Shown here: positions 46,001 to 56,151 of the stretch, piece by piece
How positions within the stretch are numbered: position 1 is the stretch's first letter
Layout: every line of letters begins with the position of its first letter
DNA from: Rhodeus uyekii
Lineage: Eukaryota > Chordata > Actinopteri > Cypriniformes > Acheilognathidae
NCBI GenBank assembly: GCA_037043235.1
Contig: JAWRVZ010000183.1
Location: forward strand, 434,001 to 498,000
Direction: 5' to 3'
DNA length: 64,000 nucleotides
Notes under the pieces: generated by a model
Seen by the model: the letters and a program-made list of their open reading frames with translations, nothing else
Told to the model about the DNA's origin: nothing
Database searches by the model: none
Position numbers and translations under genes: made by a program

Positions 46001-49000
46001 CAATAGGGTTCACATTTTCGTTTCACGTGTGCATTTATGTATTACGAACAAAACCTCAGCACAAGCAGTGCCCCAGTCACTGCATTCTCAATTTTTTGGG
46101 GTTTGATGACTTGACAAATACATCAGAAGAGACTTTTCAGCAAATATTTTACAAATATTCATCCTCCTCCACAGACCAATTCATAAGATGTAAATAAGTA
46201 TATACACGTTCGTAAAAGTAAAATGTAAATAGATCTTATTATAAAGCTCTGGTACATATGCGAATCACGGCACTGCATATGCATTCAAGATATTTTGGAA
46301 TTTGATTGAGAAGAAAGTCGTATTCATGCATTTACATCCTACCGACTTTCAGGTACACACAAACACCTATCAGTGCGATCAAATTCATTCCAATCGACTA
46401 ACGCATTTACATTAGAATGTCTTTCAATCTAAATGATAAAGATTCAAACATCTGAAACATGAAATGTATCTTGCAAAAAGCAGGCGGTGTGCATACCTTG
46501 CATTGTCAGAGGGACCAAGAACACTATGCCCCAGAGGAGTACCCTGGAAAGCAGTAGCATGAAGCAGATCCAGACAAACATCCTGCAAGCTACCTTCCAC
46601 CTCCTCTAGCTCTCTTAGCACCACACTCCTCTGCTGCTCCATATCAGCCTCACTCAAAGAAGAGCTCTGCACTACTTCTGCCAACAGCTCCACCGCTAGA
46701 GGGAACAACAATAAAGAGAAATCATTAATAAGATCTTAACATACCATTTTAGATCCCTTAATATACATTAACATAATAAACTGTGCCTGTTGGAGAAATG
46801 TGTCTATTGTAGTAGTTCAGTTGTTTTTTCTCTAACCTTTTGGCAAGTCCTTGGCAAGTGTCTTCATGTAGTAAGCGGTATGTTCCCGAGAGGTGTATGC
46901 ACTCAGGTGAGCTCCCATAGACTCCACTGCCTGTTCAAGAGCAGACTGAGGGTGCTTCTTTGTGCCCTTGATTCAAGAATAGTTTGGAATAGGAAGGAAA
47001 GCATGCAAATTGGTGACTCAGTTTTTTGCTTGGCTAAATAAAGTTGTAGTGTGCAAGCATTCTAAACCATTTCTAAAATGAAAGCTATTTTTATAAAACA
47101 ATGTTTGTTTGTTTTTTCAAATCAGTCAGCAATTCTGAATTTTATACCATTTGCTCAATTATTCCCACATTCAATTATTGCAAATGTCAACACAACCTGA
47201 GCTCAGGTATTACGCTATCACCATGTGAACAATTGTAAGCAAAATGCAAACGTCAGAATCTTAAAATTTATTTTTAAAAAGGGCTACAAATACGTTATTT
47301 CGCTTTGAATACAAGTAAGAAGAAAATGAGGAGAAGGAAGGGAAGGAATGTCAAGGAGAGCCTTAGTCTCTAATGAGACCTCTGCAGCTCTTTCATTGAC
47401 AATTTTCTTTCCAATGCATGCGATACAAGTCTAATGGTGCAGAAGTTCAGACTTAGAATAAGTTGATTACTATATTTGGTTGAATACTTGGGCGTCTTTT
47501 TACATTATAGTAGATGCCATACAAATATGCACATAAAATATCAGAGGTGTGTACATTTGAATAAAGATTTGTATTTTAAGTTTTGTGTTTATAGCTTTCA
47601 TTGAGTAGAAATATGTTTAGGCAGCACAAAGAAAGAATAAAAACATTCAGGAAGAAAAAGGAAAGGCAAAAGGGAAACTGAAGCAACTAGGGCTGTGACA
47701 ATGATATAGTTATCATAAATATTTTACAGATAAGATTTTCTTCTGACAATGGCATACACTGCAGTTTTAGGACAAGAGTCTTAACAGCATAACATAAACT
47801 TTTAGTATTCCATCTCTTTGAAACGCAATTTCAAAAGTTAAATGTTCACACAGAGATACTGCGCAAGCAAGGTTACTAAAACATTTTTTATTAAACTTGC
47901 AAAACTCTAGCCCTAGTAACATCATTAGAAAGAACAAGTAAAGGTCTCATGTATACTTTAAATGCCATATGCTCCAGGAAAAATCCAGCACCATTATTCT
48001 TCTCAGACTCATATCTGCTCCCACAACCTATCCAAAGGCCAACCTGCAAAAGCCAGACAAATGAAAAGCACAAAGGATTACGTTAACAATTTTGTGGTTG
48101 ATTTCCTTTTGATTAAATATGTTCATTTGTAAATGTAAAATTTAAAAGTACAGTTATTTAGCCTTTTTCCAACTACTGTTATTTTTATGAACAAACAAAT
48201 ATGTAAGTAAAAACATATACATACATATATATTTTTTTTTTTAAGTATAAAAAAAAAAAAAAAGCAAATCACCGTGCATGTGGCCTGGTTGGTCTCTTCA
48301 GAAGCAATCCTCAAGCCATTGCTTAGGGTAGTGAGCCGAGTTTCCGGAGCACCAAGCAGGCTCTGAGCATATGATACAGAGACTTGTCCTCGTCTCAGAG
48401 ACAGCAGAAGAGGCTAAAATAAGAAGTATATTGTTTTCATTTTAAAAAGCCTGACAAAAAAAATAAAATAAATGAATAACGCAATATGGAACAGAGGTTG
48501 ATAATACGAGATTTGAATCTTGACTTGTTTGATTTGGCCAATAGCTAGAGATTTACAGCTTTGGTTTTGTGTTTACACTTTTTAGTGTATAGTAATACGT
48601 CTAAGCAATTAAGGACTGATAGTGGATTCTGCCAATTAGTTTTTGGATAAATTGGCCATTAGCTTTTGAAATGATTATGAAACATGAAATACATTTTTTC
48701 ACTCAATGTAAAATAAGACAGGTCTTTATTATAAACTTAATAATGACTTAATGAAAGTGTTTTAAATAAAATAAAAATAGCTATGCTTCCCTACATCTGA
48801 CACGCATTGGGAAATTTTTTTTATTTTCATATGAAATACATGAATGATGTACAAGGAGGACAGAGAAAAAGTAATCAATTAAACTCAAATTGTTTCTTAA
48901 ATGAAGAATATTGTAACTGGATGTGCCCTGAATATGGATATTACACATGGTACATGTTTCAGATGTTTGAGTATTTTCTATCAAATAAACAGTAAACATG

Positions 49001-49760
49001 TTTATTTGATAGATGTTAGAATTTAAGGAGAAAACCTAGCTTTACAGTGCATTCCAGTAAATTACTCATGTGATATATTTTTTTAAGTGAGAGAAAATAC
49101 CAAAAGTATAGAGTATCTGTTGTCTTTCAACTTTTCTTTTTGTTTTTTCAAGAAGTGGGAGTTCACTTCTTGAATCCAGATTCTGTTGTATTGTTGAAAT
49201 AGTTTGATGTTGCATTGAAGAGACAGCACTCCGTTTAAAGTAATGTTGTTATTTGATTAAAGTTAAAGAAAAAGAAATTTAACAAAAAGTAATGTTACAC
49301 TGTCAATTTCTACAGTTAAGATATAAAACGAAAAATAATCTATATATCAGGACGTCGTCGGCTGTCAATGACCTTGTCAGCTCAAATTTCAGATTCACCT
49401 CACCAAGTTGAAACAAATAAATACAAAAGTGCAATATCTAATTTACTACACATCCAAAATGACCTGCTTACAGAGCTATTAAAAACTCGTATCTTGATCC
49501 CCGAAGCTCTCACACACTGGTAGAGGTCTAACCTTCAGTTCACTGTTAACTGAGCTATCAGCTAGCGCACCGGCACTGACAGGCCAATGACAGCCACTGT
49601 AACCACGGAAAACGACTAGTTAACATGCTTTTTCGTATATGTAATGTTTGAAATTTCTAAAGCCAGTAATACACTTCAAAACAATTATTCTACTCACGTA
49701 GCGAGCTTTAGCAAGAGCACGATTCGCTGCCCCACTGATCCGCCACACAGAGGCAACCAT
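40009..49760 (-). CDS. uqcrc1: UQCRC1, cytochrome bc1 complex core subunit 1 (13 coding exons, 478 aa)
   Basis: Core protein 1 of respiratory complex III, on the matrix face of the inner mitochondrial membrane; it belongs to the M16 (mitochondrial processing peptidase) family. Exons in order: 49698-49760, 48273-48413, 47957-48043, 46837-46966, 46497-46695, 43986-44065, 43771-43886, 43541-43684, 41879-42039, 41684-41769, 40396-40484, 40243-40318, 40009-40073. They sum to 1437 bases with consistent phases and GT-AG junctions; human UQCRC1 is 480 aa. The N-terminus is Arg-rich without acidic residues, as for a mitochondrial presequence. The HxxEH zinc motif of active peptidases reads FFLEH (residues 89-93), so the first His is Phe, and the protein should be structural rather than proteolytic. 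The C-terminus DYNRMRSAMYWLRF distinguishes it from PMPCB. An in-frame ATG at 49,856 was rejected as start. Confidence 0.96.
41070..41277 (+). mobile_element. LINE family B fragment in uqcrc1 intron 10
   Basis: It matches the ORF2 linker just after the endonuclease (CTTAACATCCCAGATAGCCT, GAAGAATTTGATGTTGCAAC). It is a 5' and 3' truncated, diverged piece, antisense to uqcrc1. Confidence 0.8.
42205..42515. mobile_element. Tc1/mariner-type MITE in uqcrc1 intron 8
   Basis: A 311-bp element with 21-bp perfect terminal inverted repeats (TACCGTATTTATTCGAGTAT plus A, including the TA). No coding capacity. The interior is GC-richer than the intron around it and has a GGGGT run near 42,290. Confidence 0.88.
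42636..42785 (+). mobile_element. tRNA-derived SINE in uqcrc1 intron 8
   Basis: A tRNA-like head has an A-box-like part (TAGCTAAACCAGTAGAGC) and a B-box-like part (GGTCATGAGTTTGATTCC). The tail CTTTGGATAAAAGCATCTGC is common in fish SINEs. It is not a tRNA gene: the cloverleaf is incomplete and the tail is SINE-type. Confidence 0.8.
44763..45610. mobile_element. Non-autonomous hAT-like element in uqcrc1 intron 5
   Basis: Terminal inverted repeats ATGGGTGAAAGTT at both ends (13 bp, perfect), flanked by GTCTTTGC (44,755-44,762) and GTCTTTGT (45,611-45,618), an 8-bp duplication with one change. It is 848 bp. Inside are a very GC-rich block with inverted repeats (44,800-44,890) and a run of 23 C (45,504-45,526). 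No transposase frame. Confidence 0.8.
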
Positions 49761-52241
49761 CTTGTCCACAGTCTGCACCACTTCCACCCGTGTCCAATCT
49801 TCTTCTTCGTCGTCGTTTTTCTTCTTCTTCGTGGTTATTTGTGGTTGGCAAACCAACTTTTAGGAGTATAACTGCCACCAACTGGACTGGAGAATTGAAC
49901 AGCAAAGACTACATTTCCTAAATTTGATTTTTTTAAATTCATAATTAAAATATATAAAATAATTATTAGTATTATTATTTAATTAATTAATTCTATTTTT
50001 AAATATAATCTGGTTGCTTTTATATATTTGAACATCTCATCTACAGTAAAAGTAACAATATTTATTTTCTTTTTTTTTAGCAGCTAAAGAGTCAGAGCAT
50101 ATGCTTACCTTGTCTAGCCTCGTTTCTTTCCACTCACTGCAGAGCCAGATTGCTACAAGCTGAGCTGTAAAGAACATTAAATTATATGAAAATCTTTTTT
50201 TTTAACAGCTACCTGGTCTTTTAGAACAGATTCAACCCAGATTATGGGTCTTTGGGTCTGTAAACACTTCTAAAATATTACTTTATTTTTGTTTTATGTA
50301 TGGACTAAATTTTCAACTGTCATCTTTTTATTGTCTTTAGTTAGTAATTGTACGTGTCAATATATACAAGCCAAAGGAAACAACCATGTCATGCATGTAA
50401 TGTAATGCACAATTCAAGTAATGACATACTTTGGGTGTATTTCCAGTGGTCTATCTATACCCATTATTTGGGCCATTCTATTTCCTGTCCATCCTATGCT
50501 CTGGATGTTGCCTTTGGTATGGTCCCAACTCTCATGAAACACAGACTTAGTATAGTGTATATATCTATGTTCGATTAATGATGCCCAGTAATTGTTGCAT
50601 TCTCACTTCTAGTGGCATTTCACCCATTTCAACTTTTATAGCATTCACAGAAGTAATTAAAGCCCCAAAGCAAATTCACAGAGCCTGTCTCTGCATCACA
50701 TCTAGTTTCTTTAGTTGTATATCACTATTCTCAGTCTGTTCCATGTGCAATATACAGCCATAATCAACCCCATATCTTTTAATTAAGCAATATATGTTTT
50801 TGCACAAACTGCGGCTTGACCCCCACTCACAGCCTACCAAACATCTCATAACATTTAATGCTCATTTGTACTTTGTAATAAGTTTCTCAAAATGTACATT
50901 GAAAGTCAGCTTTTAAGTCAAGCTCCCAAAACTTTCACAGTATCTACCTGCTCAAGAATATGACCATATAGTCGGATTTTGCAGCAGTCTGTCATTAATA
51001 TTAATCATTAAATATCAATATCGGCTTTTATATAAACTATTTTTACTTTACTACAAAATAAAACTCATTTGAACTTGAATCCATGATTGTCCAAATAATA
51101 TCAAATTTCAACATTCAATTTTATGTTTTTAACAAAATTGTATATAAATATAGTGGCAACAGATGTTCTTTAAATGTTAATTAAATTTTTTGAAAAATAG
51201 TAGTTTACTTTTAAACACTTGTGCATTATCTACATATTTAAATATGAAAAATTTATAATTTTACAAAAATTGGTCGTTAGTTTAAAAAAAAATTTTTTTT
51301 AAAGGTTTTAAATTGTGGAAGGTAAAGAGAGGAATCAGAATAAAAAAATCTGATCATTTAAAAATAAATATTATTTAAGAATTTCAAGTAACTGCGCATG
51401 ACTGTTAATAATCCAATTTTTAAAATATGAAAATGTATTTACACTAATGTTTTCAGACTGTTGCAGTAACATTTTTTTTTTACTTGTCTTGGAAAATATA
51501 TTCGAAAAGGTTTTAAATTGTAAGTAAATGTTTATAAAATAACAGACTTTGTTGTCATGGTTTTTTTTTATAGTTTTAACACTTTAAACATATTTAACAC
51601 TAAAGTTTTACTTACTTATTGATTGTGTTACTAGAACACTCATTTGTAAACTGCATTTGATTTAGATTAAAATGATGGCAAATTAAATCATAGCAATATG
51701 TCAATACACAAATACATTTATTGTAATAACAAACACATAGAAAGGGTAAAGACCTTAAAGACACCTGTCTCAATAGCGGTTTCCAACAATTGTTGAGTTT
51801 ATCTTTGGAATAACATTGGTATAATGCAACATTGATATATTATACAACATTTGTATATTGCAGAAAACATTTGAGAATAAAGAAGTGTTTCCATCAAGTC
51901 AGTCAAAGAGAACAAAATCCTCACTTCCTAATAAACATGCACTAAAGAGAGAGAGAGAGTGTTTGCATTATTATACTATCATTATTTCTAGATTATGCTT
52001 AAATACATATGTGCATTATATTTTCAACCCTAAATGTATATGTGGATACAGAACAATAAGAAACTGTATTATACCAAAATAGGTTTTGTCTTGTTTGTCT
52101 TGTGGTGGTTTAACAAATATTGTAAAACAAAAGGCATGTAGAGATCTTTCTGTCAGTGAATCTCGCAAAATACAGTGCATACCTTTAACCAGCTCAACGT
52201 ATTTCAATGTTTGCAAGAAAATTTCATGACTTACAGGTTGC
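49761..52241. other. uqcrc1 upstream region, AT-rich, no gene recognised
   Basis: Immediately upstream of the uqcrc1 start is a (CTT/CGT)n-rich tract (49,799-49,832), then about 2.3 kb of AT-rich DNA. No conserved frame, RNA gene or paired element ends were found. A small (GA)n run lies near 51,947-51,959. Confidence 0.5.
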
Positions 52242-52597
52242 TGTAACAGTCTTGTCATGTTTTACTTCCAGGCCCCGTCTGTGTATCCTTCCGTGCCCTT
52301 GTTACATATGTCTTGTTAATCACTTATCTTATTAGTCTCATCAGGTGAGTTCCATTATCCCCGTGTATATATGCTCCTGTGTTCTCTTGTCTTAGTTGGT
52401 TGTTAACCTTGTGTGACGTGGTCGTGGCTTTTCCATGTGTGTGGTTGCTCTCTCCTAGTTTCTTGAGAGGTTCCATATATCTCTATTTCTGTTTATAGTT
52501 AAGTGTTTTTGTTTGCCTTTTATATAAAAGTAAATTAGCAGTGGATCTTATGTCTCCTTGTGTTTTCCGTATTGCACACCAGCACAGCAGTGCAACA
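52242..52597 (+). mobile_element. Solo LTR (356 bp), possibly related to family X
   Basis: It starts TGTAACAGTCTTGTC and ends CAGTGCAACA, with the exact 5-bp duplication GTTGC on both sides (52,237-52,241 and 52,598-52,602). Parts resemble the LTRs at 53,277 and 55,828 (GTATTGCACACCAGC near the end). No internal region remains. Confidence 0.85.
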
Positions 52598-52602
52598 GTT
52601 GC

Positions 52603-53276
52603 AAGTTGTGTAATAGTATTTTTAACTAGCTCAGACATGGTCAGAAAATAACAAGTTAAGCGATTCAGTCTTTTATTTCAACAACATATTGTAGCACGCA
52701 TACATTAAAGTAGAGAAGAAAATGATATAATTATTTTACACATATTAAACAAAAATAATTAAATTACAGGTGACTAGCCAGAAAAGAAAATCTCAGCTTG
52801 CCATAGTTTTTTGAGCTAGGGTGTAGATGGCCAGAGTTTCAACTACTTCACCAATTTTATTTTTTTTGCTTAATTTTTGAAGCCAGTGACACATATAGAT
52901 CTGTTACAAATGTACACATACAGAGAACCTCAGTAAATCCTAAATAATCACTACATTCACAGCAAACACACTAAAAGTTACTTCCCATACCTGGAGTCAA
53001 ACCAGAAGAGCATTCAATTGTAGAAATTTTAGTGAAGGTTGCTGTTTCATCAGGAAAAGCCAGCTTCAAGTTTCACAAGGAGTTAATTAGGCCGCCCCAC
53101 TTTCAATCACACTGTTACAGCAATTATACTCTAACAGAAGCTGATTGCTTGTTGTTGTTCTTCTGTGTGCTACTGGTAGAAGTTAGGTGCTAGAGATTGT
53201 GTTTTCTGTGCTCTTCTTTTGTGCTAAACAGAGTGCTGCTAGCCACCTGTTTGAAAGTGATCTTAATGCCCATAAC
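52603..53276. other. No gene; holds a 130-bp LTR family E fragment
   Basis: Positions about 53,015-53,145 match the end of LTR family E in minus orientation (GGCCGCCCCACTTTC, TTATACTCTAACAGA). The rest is AT-rich and unassigned. Confidence 0.6.
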
Positions 53277-53595
53277 TGTCACAGTCATGTCATGATCCTT
53301 ATGTTTGTCCCTCATGTGTTTCCGTAGATGTCTAGTTAGTTTGATTACCCATTTAGTTCGCCACCTGTTTGTTATTTCCTCGTGTATTTAAACCCCTCAT
53401 GTGCATCATGTCTTGGTCAGTTGTTAACGTTATCTTTGAGTTGGATGTTCTACGTGTGGATGCTTCCCTGTTTTGCACTCCTACGTGCTGTTTCGTTTCC
53501 CTTTTATTATTAAAGTGTTTTGTTTCCTGACTCCGTGCTCCGCGCCTCTCTCTCTCCGCATCGCACGCCAGCGCTTCACAGCTACTTACGTAACA
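53277..53595 (+). repeat. 5' LTR of the young element
   Basis: 319 bp. A TTATTAAAG stretch lies near 53,506 and TATTTAAACCC near 53,385, plausible polyadenylation and promoter parts. An ORF that starts inside this LTR runs on into the internal ORF, but its LTR part is non-coding. Confidence 0.9.
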
Positions 53596-53634
53596 GAACA
53601 ACTGACCGGGTTAGTTACCCAAAAACAACTTCCC

Positions 53635-55713
53635 ATGGATTACCACGCTTTATTCATCGCGGTCGCGGAGAGGAACCAGGATTTTTTCCGGTTTGCCCTT
53701 GAATTCAGCGTGCTCGCTGCCGTCGCTCCCCTTGACGATGACTCATTGAACTCGCTGTTCTGGATCGGGGCGAACTTTCACCATCCTAGAGCTCTCCCAG
53801 ACATCGCTGGACTGAGTTGGCGGGAAGCCGTTTCGCGGTGTTTGGAGAGAACGTATTCCCGGTCCAGACAGCCAGCCCAACCAGCCACCACTCATGCGCC
53901 TGAGCCTGCCGCGACAGCCTCGACACTCCCGAGCTTCGCGTCAGCGCCTGTTCCCGCGCCTCGACGCCCATCTGCGCCTGTTCCCGCGCATGAACTGAGT
54001 TTTCCCCAAGCGGCTGAGCAGCCGTGGCCCGAACCGTCAGAGCCGGAGCAGCCGTGGCCCGAACCGTCAGAGCCGGAGCAGCCGTGGCCCGAACCGTCAG
54101 AGCCGGAGCTGCCGTGGCCCGAACCGTCAGAGCCGGAGCTGCCGTGGCCCGAACCGTCAGAGCCGGAGCTGCCGTGGCCCGAACCGTCAGAGCCGGAGCT
54201 GCCGTGGCCCGAACCGTCAGAGCCGGAGCTGCCGTGGCCCGAACCGTCAGAGCCGGAGCTGCCGTGGCCCGAACCGTCAGAGCCGGAGCTGCCGTGGCCC
54301 GAACCGTCAGAGCCGGAGCTGCCGTGGCCCGAACCGTCAGAGCCGGAGCTGCCGTGGCCCGAACCGTCAGAGCCGGAGCTGCCGTGGCCCGAACCGTCAG
54401 AGCCGGAGCTGCCGTGGCCCGAACCGTCAGAGCCGGAGCTGCCGTGGCCCGAACCGTCAGAGCCGGAGCTGCCGTGGCCCGAGCCGTCAGAGCCGGAGCT
54501 GCCGTGGCCCGAGCCGTCAGAGCCGGAGCTGCCGTGGCCCGAGCCGTCAGAGCCGGAGCTGCCGTGGCCCGAGCCGTCAGAGCCGGAGCTGCCGTGGCCC
54601 GAGCCGTCAGAGCCGGAGCTGCCGTGGCCCGAGCCGTCAGAGCCGGAGCTGCCGTGGCCCGAGCCGTCAGAGCCGGAGCTGCCGTGGCCCGAGCCGTCAG
54701 AGCCGGAGCTGCCGTGGCCCGAGCCGTCAGAGCCGGAGCTGCCGTGGCCCGAGCCGTCAGAGCCGGAGCTGCCGTGGCCCGAGCCGTCAGAGCCGGAGCT
54801 GCCGTGGCCCGAGCCGTCAGAGCCGGAGCTGCCGTGGCCCGAGCCGTCAGAGCCGGAGCTGCCGTGGCCCGAGCCGTCAGAGCCGGAGCTGCCGTGGCCC
54901 GAGCCGTCAGAGCCGGAGCTGCCGTGGCCCGAGCCGTCAGAGCCGGAGCTGCCGTGGCCCGAGCCGTCAGAGCCGGAGCTGCCGTGGCCCGAGCCGCCAT
55001 CAGACCTCCTAGACCTCCTAGACCTCCCAGACCTCCCAGACCGCCCAGACCTTCCAGACCTCCAAGACCTCCCCGAACCTCCGCCAGCCTTCCAAGACCT
55101 CCCCGAACCCGAGCCACCAGAACTCCCACCCAGCCTCCCTCTCCCACCACCTCTACCCAGCCTGCACCCGTCCCCATCTCTGCCTGTGCCCCGCTTCCCC
55201 ACTCTGGCTCCACCCAACACTGTGGAGCGGTCATGCGTCGGCGGTACACCGGCATCGTGGGGCACTGAGGTTCCACCTCCGACCTCGGTGCCCCTCATTC
55301 CACCTCGGCCCGTCGACGCATCGTCAGCGCCTCCACTCCTCACCCCCTCAGCCCCAGCGACGTCCCTCAGCCTCTCCTCTCCTGCGGGCTCCCTCGTCCT
55401 ACCGGTGTCCCCTTGGTCGGTCGTCGCCTGGCCTCCTCCTGTGGCGTCGGCCGGCTCCTCCCTCCCTTCAGTTCCCCCTACGTCCTCTGTCCCTCCGCCT
55501 CCGAGTCAGTCCTCGGGCCTGCCGCTGGTTCTTCGGAGGTTCGTCACTCCAGCCCTTCCTCGGCCTCCGGAGCCAGCGGCGTCACTCAGGGACCTTGGCC
55601 CGTCGGCTCCACCATGGACTGACTCGGGTGCCTGGCCCCTGACCCCGCCTGCTCCCCCCTGGACACTTCCCTCAGCCTGGCCCCTGATCCCTCCTGCACC
55701 CCCATGGACTTGA
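53635..55713 (+). CDS. Gag-like ORF with 10-residue tandem repeats (692 aa)
   Basis: The first ATG after the 5' LTR opens a 692-codon frame to TGA. Residues 1-80 look globular (MDYHALFIAVAERNQDFFRF, then a short W-containing helix region ending EAVSRCLERTYSRS). A Pro/Ala-rich linker follows, then about 32 repeats of LPWPEPSEPE (the first three begin with Gln), a LeuAspPro repeat (DLLDLPDLPDRPDLPDL), and a long Pro/Ser-rich tail. No CCHC zinc knuckle, protease or polymerase motif is visible. By position it takes the place of gag, but I do not recognise a named family. The repeat region is acidic and probably unfolded. The frame is intact, consistent with a recent insertion. Confidence 0.7.
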   Translation: MDYHALFIAVAERNQDFFRFALEFSVLAAVAPLDDDSLNSLFWIGANFHHPRALPDIAGLSWREAVSRCLERTYSRSRQPAQPATTHAPEPAATASTLPSFASAPVPAPRRPSAPVPAHELSFPQAAEQPWPEPSEPEQPWPEPSEPEQPWPEPSEPELPWPEPSEPELPWPEPSEPELPWPEPSEPELPWPEPSEPELPWPEPSEPELPWPEPSEPELPWPEPSEPELPWPEPSEPELPWPEPSEPELPWPEPSEPELPWPEPSEPELPWPEPSEPELPWPEPSEPELPWPEPSEPELPWPEPSEPELPWPEPSEPELPWPEPSEPELPWPEPSEPELPWPEPSEPELPWPEPSEPELPWPEPSEPELPWPEPSEPELPWPEPSEPELPWPEPSEPELPWPEPSEPELPWPEPSEPELPWPEPSEPELPWPEPSEPELPWPEPSEPELPWPEPPSDLLDLLDLPDLPDRPDLPDLQDLPEPPPAFQDLPEPEPPELPPSLPLPPPLPSLHPSPSLPVPRFPTLAPPNTVERSCVGGTPASWGTEVPPPTSVPLIPPRPVDASSAPPLLTPSAPATSLSLSSPAGSLVLPVSPWSVVAWPPPVASAGSSLPSVPPTSSVPPPPSQSSGLPLVLRRFVTPALPRPPEPAASLRDLGPSAPPWTDSGAWPLTPPAPPWTLPSAWPLIPPAPPWT
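54018..54994. repeat. 30-bp minisatellite inside the gag-like ORF
   Basis: About 32 nearly identical 30-bp units. The first 15 carry GAACCGTCAG and the next 17 carry GAGCCGTCAG, with one sharp switch at 54,481; the first three also have GAGCAG where later units have GAGCTG. Units are otherwise identical. The array has no stop in several frames on either strand, which creates long false ORFs. Confidence 0.95.
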
Positions 55714-55791
55714 TTATTTTTTGGACTCTATGTTGTATTTTGTTCAGTCCTCCCCCTGGTCCCCCTCCCTCCCTCCGCTGTAGACCGGTTT

Positions 55792-55809
55792 AGGCGCGAG
55801 GTCGCGCCT
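55792..55809. other. Hairpin before the polypurine tract
   Basis: AGGCGCGA and TCGCGCCT form a perfect inverted repeat two bases apart, four bases before the purine tract. In RNA it would fold as a 7-bp stem with a small loop. Confidence 0.6.
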
Positions 55810-55827
55810 TTCGGGAGGGGGAGCTAC

Positions 55828-56146
55828 TGTCACAGTCATGTCATGATCCTTATGTTTGTCCCTCATGTGTTTCCGTAGATGTCTAGTTAGTTTGATTACC
55901 CATTTAGTTCGCCACCTGTTTGTTATTTCCTCGTGTATTTAAACCCCTCATGTGCATCATGTCTTGGTCAGTTGTTAACGTTATCTTTGAGTTGGATGTT
56001 CTACGTGTGGATGCTTCCCTGTTTTGCACTCCTACGTGCTGTTTCGTTTCCCTTTTATTATTAAAGTGTTTTGTTTCCTGACTCCGTGCTCCGCGCCTCT
56101 CTCTCTCCGCATCGCACGCCAGCGCTTCACAGCTACTTACGTAACA
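55828..56146 (+). repeat. 3' LTR of the young element
   Basis: Same length and, by eye, the same sequence as 53,277-53,595. Confidence 0.92.
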
Positions 56147-56151
56147 ATAAC

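Larger units (their letters stand above)
53277..56146 (+). mobile_element. Young non-autonomous LTR retrotransposon with one repeat-rich ORF
   Basis: Two 319-bp LTRs (53,277-53,595 and 55,828-56,146) appear identical by eye and start TGTCACAGTCATG and end ACGTAACA. The exact 5-bp duplication ATAAC flanks the element (53,272-53,276 and 56,147-56,151). A purine tract (55,813-55,823) precedes the 3' LTR. Internal DNA is 2.2 kb with a single + strand ORF and no protease, RT, RNase H or integrase, so movement must rely on a partner element. No standard TGG primer-binding site follows the 5' LTR. Confidence 0.92.

Noticed and set aside
40009..49760. Assignment of the minus-strand gene to pmpcb
   Set aside because: The first His of HxxEH is absent and the C-terminus (PDYNRMRSAMYWLRF) and N-terminal part match UQCRC1 better.
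49761..49856. Upstream in-frame ATG for uqcrc1
   Set aside because: The added 32 residues are Lys/Asp/Glu-rich and encoded by a simple repeat, unlike a mitochondrial presequence.
53473..53634. Start of the gag-like ORF inside the 5' LTR
   Set aside because: The LTR is non-coding in the second copy and related LTRs; the first ATG after the LTR is at 53,635.
54018..54994. CRISPR-like array
   Set aside because: Units are directly adjacent with no spacers and encode a peptide repeat in a eukaryotic retrotransposon.
53786..55343. Long minus-strand ORFs (496 and 483 residues) and a + strand 414-residue ORF across the 30-bp array
   Set aside because: A 30-bp unit without stops stays open in several frames; these are shadows of the real + strand frame starting at 53,635.
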